Source: an uncultured SAR86 cluster bacterium (GTDB taxonomy: Bacteria > Pseudomonadota > Gammaproteobacteria > Magnimaribacterales > AG-339-G14). Taken from it: a DNA stretch of 64,000 nucleotides. Below the pieces are notes generated by a model, which saw only the letters and a list, made by a program, of their open reading frames with translations, was not told the DNA's origin and did no database searches. Positions 19,894-29,523 of this stretch are shown piece after piece. Position numbers and translations under genes: made by a program. The number at the start of each line of letters is the position of its first letter. The first letter of the stretch is position 1. Location: assembly GCA_902563105.1 (NCBI GenBank), contig CACEVU010000002.1, positions 1 to 64,000 of the forward strand, read 5' to 3'.

Positions 19894-20115
19894 ATGATTG
19901 AAATAGATGCCAAAGGTTTAAAATGTCCTGAGCCAATAATGCTTCTTCATAAATCTATTCATGAAGCTGAAAAAGGTGAAGAAGTAACGCTTATAGCAAC
20001 AGATCCTACTTCAATTAAAGATGTTAAAAAGTTCTGCGAGTATCTGAATCATTCATTAATTTCTTTTTCTGATGAAGACGGAATCATTACGTTTAAAGTA
20101 AAAAAGGGAGAATAA
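19894..20115 (+). CDS. TusA/SirA-family sulfur carrier-like protein
   Basis: The 73-residue protein has the TusA fold signature: DAKGLKCPEPIMLLHKSI with the active Cys in the CPEP motif, and a second half ATDPTSIKDVKKFCEYLNH. TusA relays sulfur from IscS to tRNA 2-thiouridine synthesis; paralogues serve other sulfur routes. Which role applies here is unknown, since no tusBCDE or mnmA is in the window. It starts right after the MATE stop (TGAATG) and ends 4 nt before the CurA-like gene. Confidence 0.88.
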   Translation: MIEIDAKGLKCPEPIMLLHKSIHEAEKGEEVTLIATDPTSIKDVKKFCEYLNHSLISFSDEDGIITFKVKKGE

Positions 20116-20119
20116 AAAT

Positions 20120-21157
20120 ATGGAAAAAATCAATAAGAGATGGATCTTAGCAAAAAGACCAAAAGGAATGCCCGAAGATGGATGTTGGAAATTAGAAGAC
20201 GTTCCGATAAATGATCTTGATGATAATCAAATCTTAATAAAAGTAATGTGGCTTTCAATTGATCCATATATGCGAGGAAGAATGAATGATATGAAGTCAT
20301 ATACCGAACCCGTGGCAATCGGTGAGGTGATGACTGGCGAAAGTGTTGGACAAGTAATTCAATCTAGATCAGAAAAGTTTCAAATTGGAGATTATGTTGC
20401 AGCCCACTTGGGCTGGCAATCTTTTATAAGATGTGATGATGATAACTCCGCCTTAATGAGAATTCATCCTGACCTAGCGCCAATACAGTCTTTCTTGGGT
20501 CCTGCAGGTATGCCAGGTAGAACCGCATATTTTGGACTTAAAGAGGTAGGAAAAGTCAAAGAAAGCGATACTGTAGTTGTGTCAGCAGCCTCTGGGGCAG
20601 TAGGCTCTGTTGTTGGGCAGATGGCAAAACTTTTCGGTTGTAAAACAGTGGGTATTGCTGGTGGAAAGAAAAAATGTGATTTTGTTAAGGACGTCATGGG
20701 ACTAGACTATGCTATTGACTACAAATCAAATGAATTTAAAAGAAATTTATTTGAGGCTTGTCCGAATGGAATTGACATTTATTTTGAAAACGTTGGTGGA
20801 GAAGTTTCTAAGGTAGTTGCTGAACTTCTTAATCCTGGAGCAAGAGTTCCTATTTGTGGTTTTATCTCAGCCTATAATTCTTTTAATTCAGATATCTCAG
20901 AGAGAAGCCAATTGCCAGAGACTCCTTTTGATATTTTTGGAAGTTTAAATCCAGTGCCTGAGCACAGATTTTTCGTGGTAACAGAATTTAATAAAAAGTG
21001 GGAAGAAGCCACACGCGAATTAGCCGAGTGGATGCGTCAAGGCAAAATTAAATATCAAGAGACTGTTCTAGAAGGTATCGAGAAAGCTCCACAAGGTTTA
21101 AGAGATGTTTTAAGTGGTAAAAATTTTGGTAAACAACTTATAAAAGTGAGTGACTAA
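20120..21157 (+). CDS. NADP-dependent medium-chain oxidoreductase, CurA-like
   Basis: This 345-residue zinc-free medium-chain reductase matches the leukotriene B4 dehydrogenase/CurA group, which reduces activated C=C bonds such as those in enones with NADPH. The N-terminal signature RWILAKRPKGMPED and MWLSIDPYMRGRMND are typical. The cofactor site is SAASGAVGSVVGQMAKLFGC, and DIYFENVGGE is conserved. The substrate is unknown; detoxification of reactive aldehydes or enones is the common suggestion. A weak AAGGGAGAA site precedes the start, and its end overlaps the GH13 gene by 8 nt. Confidence 0.88.
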   Translation: MEKINKRWILAKRPKGMPEDGCWKLEDVPINDLDDNQILIKVMWLSIDPYMRGRMNDMKSYTEPVAIGEVMTGESVGQVIQSRSEKFQIGDYVAAHLGWQSFIRCDDDNSALMRIHPDLAPIQSFLGPAGMPGRTAYFGLKEVGKVKESDTVVVSAASGAVGSVVGQMAKLFGCKTVGIAGGKKKCDFVKDVMGLDYAIDYKSNEFKRNLFEACPNGIDIYFENVGGEVSKVVAELLNPGARVPICGFISAYNSFNSDISERSQLPETPFDIFGSLNPVPEHRFFVVTEFNKKWEEATRELAEWMRQGKIKYQETVLEGIEKAPQGLRDVLSGKNFGKQLIKVSD

Positions 21158-22772
21158 AAAACTTTTAATAAAAACTAATCTTCCTTGGTGGAAAAAGGGA
21201 GTTATTTACCAAATCTACCCTCGTTCATTCAATGATACCTCTGGAAATGGTATCGGAGATCTAAATGGAATTTCTAAAAAAATCCCTTACCTATCTAAGC
21301 TGGGAATCGACGCCATTTGGCTTTCTCCAATATTTAACTCTCCGATGAAAGATATGGGATACGATGTTTCTGATTACACTTCAATTGATCCATTATTTGG
21401 AACCATTCAAGATTTTGAAAAACTTATTGAAAGAGCCAAAAGTAATAAAATCAAAGTAATAATTGACCAGGTCTTATCGCATAGCTCGGATGCCCATCCA
21501 TTTTTCAAGCTTAGCAAATCAAGTACAAATAATTCAAAATCTAATTGGTACGTTTGGGCGAATGCTAAACCCGATGGCTCTCCTCCAAACAATTGGCTAT
21601 CTGTATTCGGGGGTTCTGCATGGGAATGGGACACCACTAGGGAGCAATATTTCTTACATAACTTTTTAAAGTCTCAACCGGACTTTAATTTTCATAATGA
21701 AGAAGTTCAAAATTGGTTACTTTCGACCGTTAAATTTTGGCTTGAAAAAGGTGTTGATGGCTTTAGGCTTGATACTGCTAACTATTATTTTCATGATCAG
21801 AAGCTCAGAGATAATCCTGCTAACAAATCAAAAGCTTCTAAAAAAAATCCTTATTACTATCAGGATTTAAAATATTCAATTAATCAAAAAGATAACTATA
21901 AATTTTTGGAAAAACTCAGAAATCTTACAGATAAATATGAACAAAAAACAATGATTGGAGAAATTTCAAATACAGAATTACAGGCAAAATACACCTCAGG
22001 TAATAATAAATTACACATGGCTTATAGTTTTGATCTCCTTAGAGATGAGTTTTCTCCGAGGCATATAAGGAACACTGTTTCCAAGTTTTTTAAAGAAACT
22101 AAAGATGGATGGCCGACTTGGAGTTTTTCTAATCACGATGTAGTAAGACATTTATCTAGATGGAATGAATCTAAAAGAGGTAGGCAAAAATTTGCAAGAT
22201 TAACCTGCGCATTGCTCATGTCATTAAAAGGGACTCCATGTATCTATCAGGGAGAAGAGCTGGGTCAAACACAAACCAAAATTGAGTTTGATGAAATCAA
22301 AGATCCACCAGGAAAAAAATTCTGGCCTATGGACTTTGGAAGAGATGGATGCAGAACACCAATGACTTGGGATCACAATAAAAAATTTGCTGGCTTTTCA
22401 GTAAAGAAACCCTGGCTTCCAATCAAAAAAGAGCAAATTGTCAACTCTGCTAAAAAGCAATTAAAAGATAAGAACTCTATTTATTATTTTTATAAAGAAT
22501 TTATATCTTTAAGAAAAAAAATACCCTTCTTTAATGAAGAAATTTATTTTTTAAAAAATGATGATGTTTTGATTTTCTATAGAGGAAACAAAAAAGAAAT
22601 TTGTTGTGTTTTTAATTTGTCAAAAAAAGAAATTGTTATCGAAAATGATTTTGGAAAAAAAATGCCCTTTCTTCCCTCTCAGCATATCAAGCAAGATTCT
22701 AAAAAAATAAAAATCTCTTCTTATGGATTTTGTTTCTTTTCGAAAATAGATTTTGAAAAATCAAAACGATAA
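21150..22772 (+). CDS. GH13 alpha-glucosidase (oligo-1,6-glucosidase type)
   Basis: This glycoside hydrolase family 13 enzyme has 540 residues. Conserved regions in order are YQIYPRSFNDTSGNGIGDLNGI, GIDAIWLSPIF, DQVLSHSS, GVDGFRLDTANYYFHD (nucleophile Asp), MIGEIS (acid/base Glu) and FSNHDVVR (transition-state Asp). This pattern fits alpha-glucosidases that cleave short alpha-1,4 or alpha-1,6 glucosides; trehalose- or sucrose-acting relatives cannot be excluded. No signal peptide is seen, so it is probably cytosolic. It starts with GTG inside the end of the CurA-like gene. No sugar transporter or other carbohydrate gene is near. It converges on sucD with a 2-nt gap. Confidence 0.9.
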   Translation: MTKKLLIKTNLPWWKKGVIYQIYPRSFNDTSGNGIGDLNGISKKIPYLSKLGIDAIWLSPIFNSPMKDMGYDVSDYTSIDPLFGTIQDFEKLIERAKSNKIKVIIDQVLSHSSDAHPFFKLSKSSTNNSKSNWYVWANAKPDGSPPNNWLSVFGGSAWEWDTTREQYFLHNFLKSQPDFNFHNEEVQNWLLSTVKFWLEKGVDGFRLDTANYYFHDQKLRDNPANKSKASKKNPYYYQDLKYSINQKDNYKFLEKLRNLTDKYEQKTMIGEISNTELQAKYTSGNNKLHMAYSFDLLRDEFSPRHIRNTVSKFFKETKDGWPTWSFSNHDVVRHLSRWNESKRGRQKFARLTCALLMSLKGTPCIYQGEELGQTQTKIEFDEIKDPPGKKFWPMDFGRDGCRTPMTWDHNKKFAGFSVKKPWLPIKKEQIVNSAKKQLKDKNSIYYFYKEFISLRKKIPFFNEEIYFLKNDDVLIFYRGNKKEICCVFNLSKKEIVIENDFGKKMPFLPSQHIKQDSKKIKISSYGFCFFSKIDFEKSKR

Positions 22773-22774
22773 TT

Positions 22775-23647
22775 TTATGTGGTCATTTCTTCTAAAATAG
22801 ATTTTCCTATTTCAGATGGGCTTTTGACAGTTCTCACACCAGCATTTTCAAGGGAATTAAATTTATCTTCTGCAGTTCCCTTACCACCAGAAATTATTGC
22901 GCCTGCATGGCCCATTCTTTTTCCTGGAGGTGCGCTTACTCCTGCAATATAACCAACCACAGGTTTTGAGACATTTTTCTTTATAAATTCAGCAGCTTCT
23001 TCTTCAGCCGATCCTCCTATTTCTCCTACCATGACAATACCCTCAGTTTGAGAGTCCTCCTCAAATAATTTTAAAACATCTATAAAGCTTGTACCTGGAA
23101 GTGGATCTCCACCAATACCTACACAAGTTGATTGTCCAAGGCCGACTTTGGATGTTTGATCAACTGCTTCGTAAGTGAGAGTTCCTGATCTTGATACTAT
23201 TCCCACCTTGCCAGGTTTATGGATGAAACCAGGCATAATACCTAGTTTACATTCACCAGGAGTTATTATCCCAGGGCAATTTGGTCCAATAATTCTGATG
23301 CCCTCCTTATCTGCTAATTCTTTAACTTCTAGCATATCCAAAGTTGGGATCCCTTCAGTTATGCAAATTATCAATTCAATTCCACTTTCTATCGCCTCAA
23401 TTATTGAAGGTTTGCAAAACTTAGCAGGTACAAAAATTATGCTGGCATTAGCCTCAGTGGCTTGTTTAGCCTCAAGGACAGAGTTATAAACCGGAAGATC
23501 TAAATGAGTTTGGCCTCCTTTTCCAGGAGTGACTCCACCTAAAATATTAGTTCCGTACTCTATAGCTTGACTGCAATGCAAAGTGCCTTGCGAACCAGTA
23601 AACCCCTGACAAATTACTCTAGTCTCTTTATTGATTAAGATGCTCAT
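22775..23647 (-). CDS. sucD: Succinyl-CoA synthetase alpha subunit
   Basis: SucD carries the phosphorylated His and binds CoA in the TCA-cycle enzyme that turns succinyl-CoA into succinate with formation of ATP or GTP. The N-terminal CoA-binding motif is [39 protein letters not shown] and the active His region [14 protein letters not shown] are present. At 290 residues it is normal. It overlaps sucC by 4 nt and is last in the sdhCDAB-sucCD run. Confidence 0.98.
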   Translation of the reverse strand: MSILINKETRVICQGFTGSQGTLHCSQAIEYGTNILGGVTPGKGGQTHLDLPVYNSVLEAKQATEANASIIFVPAKFCKPSIIEAIESGIELIICITEGIPTLDMLEVKELADKEGIRIIGPNCPGIITPGECKLGIMPGFIHKPGKVGIVSRSGTLTYEAVDQTSKVGLGQSTCVGIGGDPLPGTSFIDVLKLFEEDSQTEGIVMVGEIGGSAEEEAAEFIKKNVSKPVVGYIAGVSAPPGKRMGHAGAIISGGKGTAEDKFNSLENAGVRTVKSPSEIGKSILEEMTT

Positions 23648-24801
23648 ACCGAATTTTTCACTGCTAATTCAGCAGCTTCTGATAGCTCATCCGCAGAAAT
23701 AATATTTAAATCACTTTCAGAAAGAATTTGTTTTGCCTCTTCTGAATTATTGCCTTTCAGTCTAACAATGACTGGAATATCCACGCCTACTTCCGAGACT
23801 GCTGAAACTATCCCCAAGGCAACAACATCGCATCTTACAATACCTCCAAAAATATTTATCAAGATTGACTTAACTTTTTCATCAGAAAGAATTATCTTAA
23901 ACGCTTCAGCTACTCGTTCTTTATCTACGGTACCTCCGACATCTAAAAAATTAGCCGGAAATCCTCCAGAAAGTTTAATTATGTCCATTGTTGCCATTGC
24001 AAGACCAGCTCCATTTACCATACACCCGATATTTCCATCCAAAGCTACGTAGTTAAGATCCCACTTTGCTGCTTCAATTTCTTTTTGATTTTCTTGTGAA
24101 GGATCTCGAAGTTTCAGAAGATCTTCTTGTCTAAATAAGGCATTTTCATCGATATTAATCTTTGCATCCAAACACTTTAGGGAGTCATTTTGATCAACAA
24201 CAAGAGGGTTGATTTCTATCAACGAAAGGTCTTTTTCAAAAAATAAATTTATCAACCCTCTAACTATCTTTTTAAATTCAATGATTTGATCTGAAGATAA
24301 TTTAAGGCCATTAGCCAAAGGCATAATATCAAAATTATTTTTTTTGTTTTTATTGATTTTGATCTTATAAATCTTTTCTGGACTATCTGCTGCAACTTTT
24401 TCTATATCCATTCCACCTTCAGGCGATGCCATTACAACAAGAGACTGAGTGCTTCTATCTATTACAGCTCCTAGATAAAATTCTTTTTTTATAGAAGTAC
24501 TCTCTGCAATCATAATTGCAGAAACAGGTTTCCCTTCTTCGCCCGTCTGATTATTTATGAATTTTTTACTGAGCCAATCTTTAGCAAAATTTTCAATTTC
24601 TTGAAGATCTTTAGTGATTTTCACTCCACCAACTTTTCCTCGTCCTCCAGCATGAACTTGAACCTTTACAACGAACTCGGGGCCTTCTAATTTTGTTATT
24701 AAGCTGTGTACCTCTTCATGAGAAAATACAACCACGTATTTAGGCGTGGGTAAGCCAAAATTTTCTAGTAATTTTCTGGATTGATATTCGTGTAAGTTCA
24801 A
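23644..24801 (-). CDS. sucC: Succinyl-CoA synthetase beta subunit
   Basis: SucC supplies the nucleotide and succinate sites of succinyl-CoA synthetase. It starts [21 protein letters not shown]. The ATP-grasp part has [17 protein letters not shown] and [16 protein letters not shown]. The C-terminal part has [27 protein letters not shown] and [13 protein letters not shown]. At 385 residues it is normal. sucA and sucB, which separate sdhB from sucC in many relatives, are not between them here. Confidence 0.98.
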   Translation of the reverse strand: MNLHEYQSRKLLENFGLPTPKYVVVFSHEEVHSLITKLEGPEFVVKVQVHAGGRGKVGGVKITKDLQEIENFAKDWLSKKFINNQTGEEGKPVSAIMIAESTSIKKEFYLGAVIDRSTQSLVVMASPEGGMDIEKVAADSPEKIYKIKINKNKKNNFDIMPLANGLKLSSDQIIEFKKIVRGLINLFFEKDLSLIEINPLVVDQNDSLKCLDAKINIDENALFRQEDLLKLRDPSQENQKEIEAAKWDLNYVALDGNIGCMVNGAGLAMATMDIIKLSGGFPANFLDVGGTVDKERVAEAFKIILSDEKVKSILINIFGGIVRCDVVALGIVSAVSEVGVDIPVIVRLKGNNSEEAKQILSESDLNIISADELSEAAELAVKNSV

Positions 24802-24811
24802 AGCTTTAATA

Positions 24812-25552
24812 TTATAAAGCTCTTTTCACCAACATTTTTTTTATTTCGCCAATTGCTTTAGTAGGATTAAGTCCTTTAGGACATACAGATACACAATTCA
24901 TTATTCCATGACATCTGAAAACACTAAACGCATCTTCGAGTTGTTCTAATCTTTCTTCGGTTGCCGTATCTCTGCTATCGGCAATGAACCTATAAGCTTG
25001 TAATAAGGCTGCAGGACCAAGAAATTTATCAGGATTCCACCAGAAAGATGGGCAAGCAGTGGAACAACAGCCGCACATTATACATTCGTAAAGACCATCT
25101 AGTTTTTCCCTTTCTTGCACCGTTTGAGGAATAGCTTCTCTGGTGTCAACTTTTTTATCAGTTATTAAGTAAGGCTTTACTTTTTTATATTGATCAACAA
25201 ACTGCTTCATATCTACTATCAAATCTTTAATAACGGGTAAGCCAGGTAAAGGTCTTATTGATAGTTTGTTGGATCTCACAGCATCAGATAAAGGAGTAAT
25301 ACAACCTAAACCATTTTTTCCATTTATGTTTAATCCATCTGAACCGCAAACTCCTTCTCTGCAGGACCTTCTAAAGGAAATTGAAGGATCTTTTTCTTTA
25401 GCAAGCATTAAAACATCAAGAACCATTAAATCCTTTTCTAGGGGGATATCTATATCAAAGTCCTGCATATAAGGCTTTTCTTTTTTCAAAGGGTCGTAGC
25501 GATAAATACTCAATTTGAGAGTTTTTATTTCGTTTGCTGCTATAGAATTCAT
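24812..25552 (-). CDS. sdhB: Succinate dehydrogenase iron-sulfur subunit
   Basis: SdhB passes electrons from the flavin of SdhA to quinone through three Fe-S clusters. The 2Fe-2S ligands lie in CREGVCGSDGLNING and its following Cys. The 4Fe-4S site is CIMCGCCSTACP and the 3Fe-4S site is CHGIMNCVSVCPKG. At 246 residues it is normal. It overlaps sdhA by one base (TAATG type junction), so translation is probably coupled. Confidence 0.98.
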   Translation of the reverse strand: MNSIAANEIKTLKLSIYRYDPLKKEKPYMQDFDIDIPLEKDLMVLDVLMLAKEKDPSISFRRSCREGVCGSDGLNINGKNGLGCITPLSDAVRSNKLSIRPLPGLPVIKDLIVDMKQFVDQYKKVKPYLITDKKVDTREAIPQTVQEREKLDGLYECIMCGCCSTACPSFWWNPDKFLGPAALLQAYRFIADSRDTATEERLEQLEDAFSVFRCHGIMNCVSVCPKGLNPTKAIGEIKKMLVKRAL

Positions 25553-27357
25553 TAGTAAGTTCTTACTATGGGTTGAAAAGCTTGAACTTGCTTAGGTCTA
25601 AAGTTTACTTCTCTTTTGGAAACTTGCTTAGAATCAGCATAATAAATTGAATGTTTAAGCCAATTATCATCATCTCTTTCAGGATAGTCTTCTCTTGAAT
25701 GAGCTCCTCTACTTTCTTTCCTTTCATTTGCACTAATCGCCGTAGCTTCAGCCACCTCAATCAAGTTCAATAATTCTAAGGCTTCAACTCTTGCTGTGTT
25801 GAACTGAGATGACTTATCAGCTAAATGAATGTTTTGGGACTTTTCTCTCAGATTAGATACCTCTTTAATGCCGTTGACCATTAATTCTTCCGTTCTAAAA
25901 ACCCCAAAGTTCATTTGCATTGTTTTTTGGAGATCTTTTTTGACCTCAACGAAGTTTTCACCAGATTGACTTACGTTTACTCGATTTAAGTTTCTTAAAG
26001 CGTAATCTATGTCTCCAGAAGACGGGTTATCTAATTCAATGCCCGATTTAAAGGTTTCTTCAATATGGAGACCTGCTGATCTGCCAAAAACAATTAAGTC
26101 AAGAAGTGAATTTCCTCCAAGTCTATTTCCTCCATGGACAGAAACACAAGCAGCCTCTCCGGCGGCATAAAGGCCATCAATAATTTTATCTGTACCATCA
26201 GGGTTCTGGGATATCACTTGTCCATGAACGTTAGTGGGTATTCCTCCCATAGCATAGTGACATGTAGGAACCACTGGGATTGGGTGTTCGGCTGGATCAA
26301 CGTGTGCGAATCTTTTGGAAAGTTCTGTTACTCCAGGAAGTCTTTTGTGAACAATTTCGGGTCCTAAGTGGTCAAGTTTAAGAAAGACATGATCTGCATC
26401 TGGTCCGCAACCTCTTCCTTCTAAAATCTCAGTAAACATTGATCTAGCGACTACGTCTCTGCTGGCGAGATCCTTATAATTTGGCGCATATCTTTCCATG
26501 AACCTCTCACCATCTTTGTTAATTAAGTAGCCGCCTTCTCCTCTACAACCTTCAGTAACTAAGGTTCCATGACCATGAATTCCAGTAGGATGAAATTGCC
26601 ACATTTCCATATCTTGTACAGGGTAACCTGCTCTCAAGGCCATACCTGTTCCATCGCCAGTATTAATCAAAGCATTTGATGTGGTCTGGTAAATACGTCC
26701 CGCGCCTCCAGTAGCTAGTACAGTTGCCTTAGATTTAAGAAAGAAAGGCTCTCCAGATTCTATTTCAAAAGCAATAACTCCAACTACTTGGTCATTTTGA
26801 TTTTTGACAAGATCTACTGCAAACCACTCAGAAAGAAAGTTTGTTCCTGCTTTAACATTGGCCTGAAATAAAGTATGCAAAAGTGCGTGACCTGTTCTAT
26901 CAGCTGCAGCGCAGGTCCTTTCAGCTTGTCCGCCCTTGCCATAATCTTTTGATTGACCTCCAAAAGCTCTTTGGTAAATCTTTCCTTCATCTGTTCTTGA
27001 AAATGGCAAGCCCATGTTCTCGAGTTCGAAAATGGCTTCTGGCCCTTCTTTACACATATATTCAATAGAATCTTGGTCGCCGATAAAATCTGAGCCTTTA
27101 ACGGTGTCATACATATGCCATCTCCAATCATCGTCTGGATCAGCACTTTGAATTGAACAAGTAATACCCCCTTGGGCAGAAACGGTATGAGACCTTGTTG
27201 GAAAAACTTTTGAAACAACAGCGGTATTTAATCCAGATTTAGCTAATTGGAGGGAAGCCATCATTCCTGAACCTCCGCCGCCAACAATAATACCGTCGAA
27301 CTCCTTCACTGGAAGTGAAGCTGCATCTAATAAAGTACCTTTTCCATTCATTGCCAT
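25552..27357 (-). CDS. sdhA: Succinate dehydrogenase flavoprotein subunit
   Basis: SdhA oxidises succinate to fumarate with covalently bound FAD. The FAD Rossmann motif is [21 protein letters not shown]. The FAD-linking His lies in [13 protein letters not shown]. Active-site segments include [35 protein letters not shown] and [14 protein letters not shown]. At 601 residues it is full length. It sits 2 nt after sdhD in the sdhCDAB order. Confidence 0.99.
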   Translation of the reverse strand: MAMNGKGTLLDAASLPVKEFDGIIVGGGGSGMMASLQLAKSGLNTAVVSKVFPTRSHTVSAQGGITCSIQSADPDDDWRWHMYDTVKGSDFIGDQDSIEYMCKEGPEAIFELENMGLPFSRTDEGKIYQRAFGGQSKDYGKGGQAERTCAAADRTGHALLHTLFQANVKAGTNFLSEWFAVDLVKNQNDQVVGVIAFEIESGEPFFLKSKATVLATGGAGRIYQTTSNALINTGDGTGMALRAGYPVQDMEMWQFHPTGIHGHGTLVTEGCRGEGGYLINKDGERFMERYAPNYKDLASRDVVARSMFTEILEGRGCGPDADHVFLKLDHLGPEIVHKRLPGVTELSKRFAHVDPAEHPIPVVPTCHYAMGGIPTNVHGQVISQNPDGTDKIIDGLYAAGEAACVSVHGGNRLGGNSLLDLIVFGRSAGLHIEETFKSGIELDNPSSGDIDYALRNLNRVNVSQSGENFVEVKKDLQKTMQMNFGVFRTEELMVNGIKEVSNLREKSQNIHLADKSSQFNTARVEALELLNLIEVAEATAISANERKESRGAHSREDYPERDDDNWLKHSIYYADSKQVSKREVNFRPKQVQAFQPIVRTY

Positions 27358-27359
27358 AA

Positions 27360-27725
27360 CTAGTTACCTAAAATATAAAAACTACAAATAATTAACCCAG
27401 AAGCTTGAAACCAACTAAAGCCGATAACCAATGGTCTCAGGACTTTCGCGGATACACCTATCTGCGCATGGGTAAGGTAATCTGTTGCAATGTTCCATAT
27501 TCCCTGTATTGAATGATAAGCAATTGAAAACGCAACTATTACCGTAAATATTTCTATAAGGAGAATATCAAAAAAGCTTGTTAGTTGTTCATAATTAAAG
27601 CTTCTATTCACTAACCAATAGAAGGTTATAACTGAAAAATATACTGCTTGAATGACGGCAGTTACTCTGACAAAGACATAATCAAAAACTCCTGTTTTTT
27701 TTAATTTATAAAGCTTAGTTACCAT
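27360..27725 (-). CDS. sdhD: Succinate dehydrogenase membrane anchor subunit
   Basis: SdhD is one of two membrane subunits that bind haem b and quinone. Three hydrophobic segments are visible in its 121 residues. The haem-ligand region [16 protein letters not shown] (His in YHSIQG) is recognisable. Position between sdhC and sdhA with a 7-nt overlap into sdhC supports the call, as the family is poorly conserved in sequence. Confidence 0.9.
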   Translation of the reverse strand: MVTKLYKLKKTGVFDYVFVRVTAVIQAVYFSVITFYWLVNRSFNYEQLTSFFDILLIEIFTVIVAFSIAYHSIQGIWNIATDYLTHAQIGVSAKVLRPLVIGFSWFQASGLIICSFYILGN

Positions 27726-28087
27726 GTCAGCATCAAAAAAATAATAAGAAAAAAGGCAGTTGCAAAGAAAGTAGAGATAGCTGAAAGTCTTCCAGCACGA
27801 AGAGTTTCCCAGTATCCAAAATCCATTACAAGATGTCTCAAACCTGAAACAAAATGATAAAAAATTGCAGTTATAAAAATTGTGAATATGATCTTAAAAA
27901 AAGGATTTTCGTAAATAATAAGAAAAAGGCTGTAATTATTTTTCGAGCTAAGCGCAAAGACAAGTAATGCCATCATTGGAAGGGATAAAACAAAAATTGC
28001 TACTGCAGAAAGTCTATGCAAAATTGATGAAACACCTGCAGCAGGTAATGCAATCTTAAACAAGTTTAAATATCTTGGTGAATTCAT
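27719..28087 (-). CDS. sdhC: Succinate dehydrogenase cytochrome b556 subunit
   Basis: SdhC anchors the complex and contributes haem and quinone binding. It starts MNSPRYLNLFKIALPAAGVS and has SILHRLSAVAIFVL, the quinone-site Ser/Arg motif, and HFVSGLRHLVMDFG with the haem His. Three membrane segments fit 122 residues. It is the first gene of the sdh operon, about 37 nt from der, which reads the same way. Confidence 0.95.
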   Translation of the reverse strand: MNSPRYLNLFKIALPAAGVSSILHRLSAVAIFVLSLPMMALLVFALSSKNNYSLFLIIYENPFFKIIFTIFITAIFYHFVSGLRHLVMDFGYWETLRAGRLSAISTFFATAFFLIIFLMLTW

Positions 28088-28124
28088 CTCAATCGTTACA
28101 AATTATATTTCAAATAATAGGAAT

Positions 28125-29510
28125 TCAATGTCTTGCTATTCTTTTTCTCTTAGCTAATTGCTTTTTTGTAAGTTTATTCTTTTTATACTTAAAGGGATTT
28201 GTATTGTTCTTAAAAATCATTTTTATGGGGATTCCATGAAAATTCATTTTTTTTCTCAGAAAATTTTCTAAATATTTTTGATACTGTTTTGTTAACTTAT
28301 CCAAATTATTTCCTTGTATTTTCAAAATAGTAGGTTGAGTTGAAATTAGATTTGCATACTTAATTTTGGGTCTAAATCTTCCCGACATTTGTGGTGGATT
28401 TACACTATAGGCTTCCACAAGAAAATCATTTAATTGAGAAGTATCAATTTTTTTACTGCTTTTTTTGATTAAACTAATAAGTTCTTTAAAAGTCTTTGAA
28501 GTACCTTTGTTTAATTTTGCAGAAATGTAATTGATATTTATACCGGAAACGAATGATAATTTCCTATTAATTGATCTTGTTAAGTTTGATTTATCGTATT
28601 GAGAAAGTTTATCTGACTTATTTATCGCAATAACTATAGGCTTTCCATAAGAGATTGTGAGGGAGATAAGATGGAGATCTTGATCAGTTATAGCTTCTTT
28701 TCCGTCAATTAAATATAAAACACCTGAAGATGCTCGCATACTAGAAATTGCTTTTGAGACAGAGAATTTTTCTATGTTTTGATCTATTCTTGATTTTTTT
28801 CTCAGTCCTGCTGTATCAAATATTTCAATCTGATTCATTTTGAATATTAAATCTTTAGAGACTGTATCTCTCGTAGTGCCAGCCTTGCTTGATACTATGG
28901 ATCTATTTTCTTTTATGATTGAATTAAAAAGAGTTGATTTTCCTGCATTTGGTTTTCCTAAAATACTTATCTTTATTTTGTCTTGAATTTGGTTGCTTGA
29001 AAATTCATGAAATTCATCATTTTTAAAATTACTATATATTTCATCCTTTAGGCTCTTTAATCCTAGACCGTTTTTGGCAGATATCTTTATAAATTGTTTC
29101 AAGCCCAATTGATAATAATCATTAAAATTTTGTTCAGAAGTTTTCAGCTCAGATTTGTTTAGGGCAAGAATGTATTTTTTCCCTGATTTTCTTAAGATAT
29201 CATTTATTTCGTAATCTTCTTGGCAAAGACCAAAATTGGCATCTACCAAAAAAATAAATCCATCGGCTTCTTGGATCGCCTTATCTATTTCTTTAAGAAT
29301 AAGCTGATTAAGCTCTTCTTTGTCTTTAGACACTCCTCCAGTATCAACTAAAGAAAAATTTTTTGAAAAGATAGAGAAATTTCCATAAAGTCTATCTCTG
29401 GTAAGTCCTGAAAAGTCTGCAACAATCGCTCTATCCTCGCCAATAAGTTTATTAAAAAGGGACGATTTTCCAACGTTTGGTCTTCCAATTATTGCGATTA
29501 TAGGTCCCAT
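28125..29510 (-). CDS. der: Ribosome biogenesis GTPase Der (EngA)
   Basis: Der is a GTPase with two G domains that assists maturation of the 50S subunit. The first P-loop is GRPNVGKSSLFNKL with DTGG and NKSE; the second is GKPNAGKSTLFNSI with DTAGLRKKSRID and NKSD. A KH-like domain with HGIPIKMIFKNNTNPF ends the protein, followed by a Lys/Arg-rich tail. At 461 residues the length is normal. It follows bamB as in most gammaproteobacteria. Confidence 0.98.
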   Translation of the reverse strand: MGPIIAIIGRPNVGKSSLFNKLIGEDRAIVADFSGLTRDRLYGNFSIFSKNFSLVDTGGVSKDKEELNQLILKEIDKAIQEADGFIFLVDANFGLCQEDYEINDILRKSGKKYILALNKSELKTSEQNFNDYYQLGLKQFIKISAKNGLGLKSLKDEIYSNFKNDEFHEFSSNQIQDKIKISILGKPNAGKSTLFNSIIKENRSIVSSKAGTTRDTVSKDLIFKMNQIEIFDTAGLRKKSRIDQNIEKFSVSKAISSMRASSGVLYLIDGKEAITDQDLHLISLTISYGKPIVIAINKSDKLSQYDKSNLTRSINRKLSFVSGININYISAKLNKGTSKTFKELISLIKKSSKKIDTSQLNDFLVEAYSVNPPQMSGRFRPKIKYANLISTQPTILKIQGNNLDKLTKQYQKYLENFLRKKMNFHGIPIKMIFKNNTNPFKYKKNKLTKKQLAKRKRIARH

Positions 29511-29523
29511 ATTTGGGACAATA

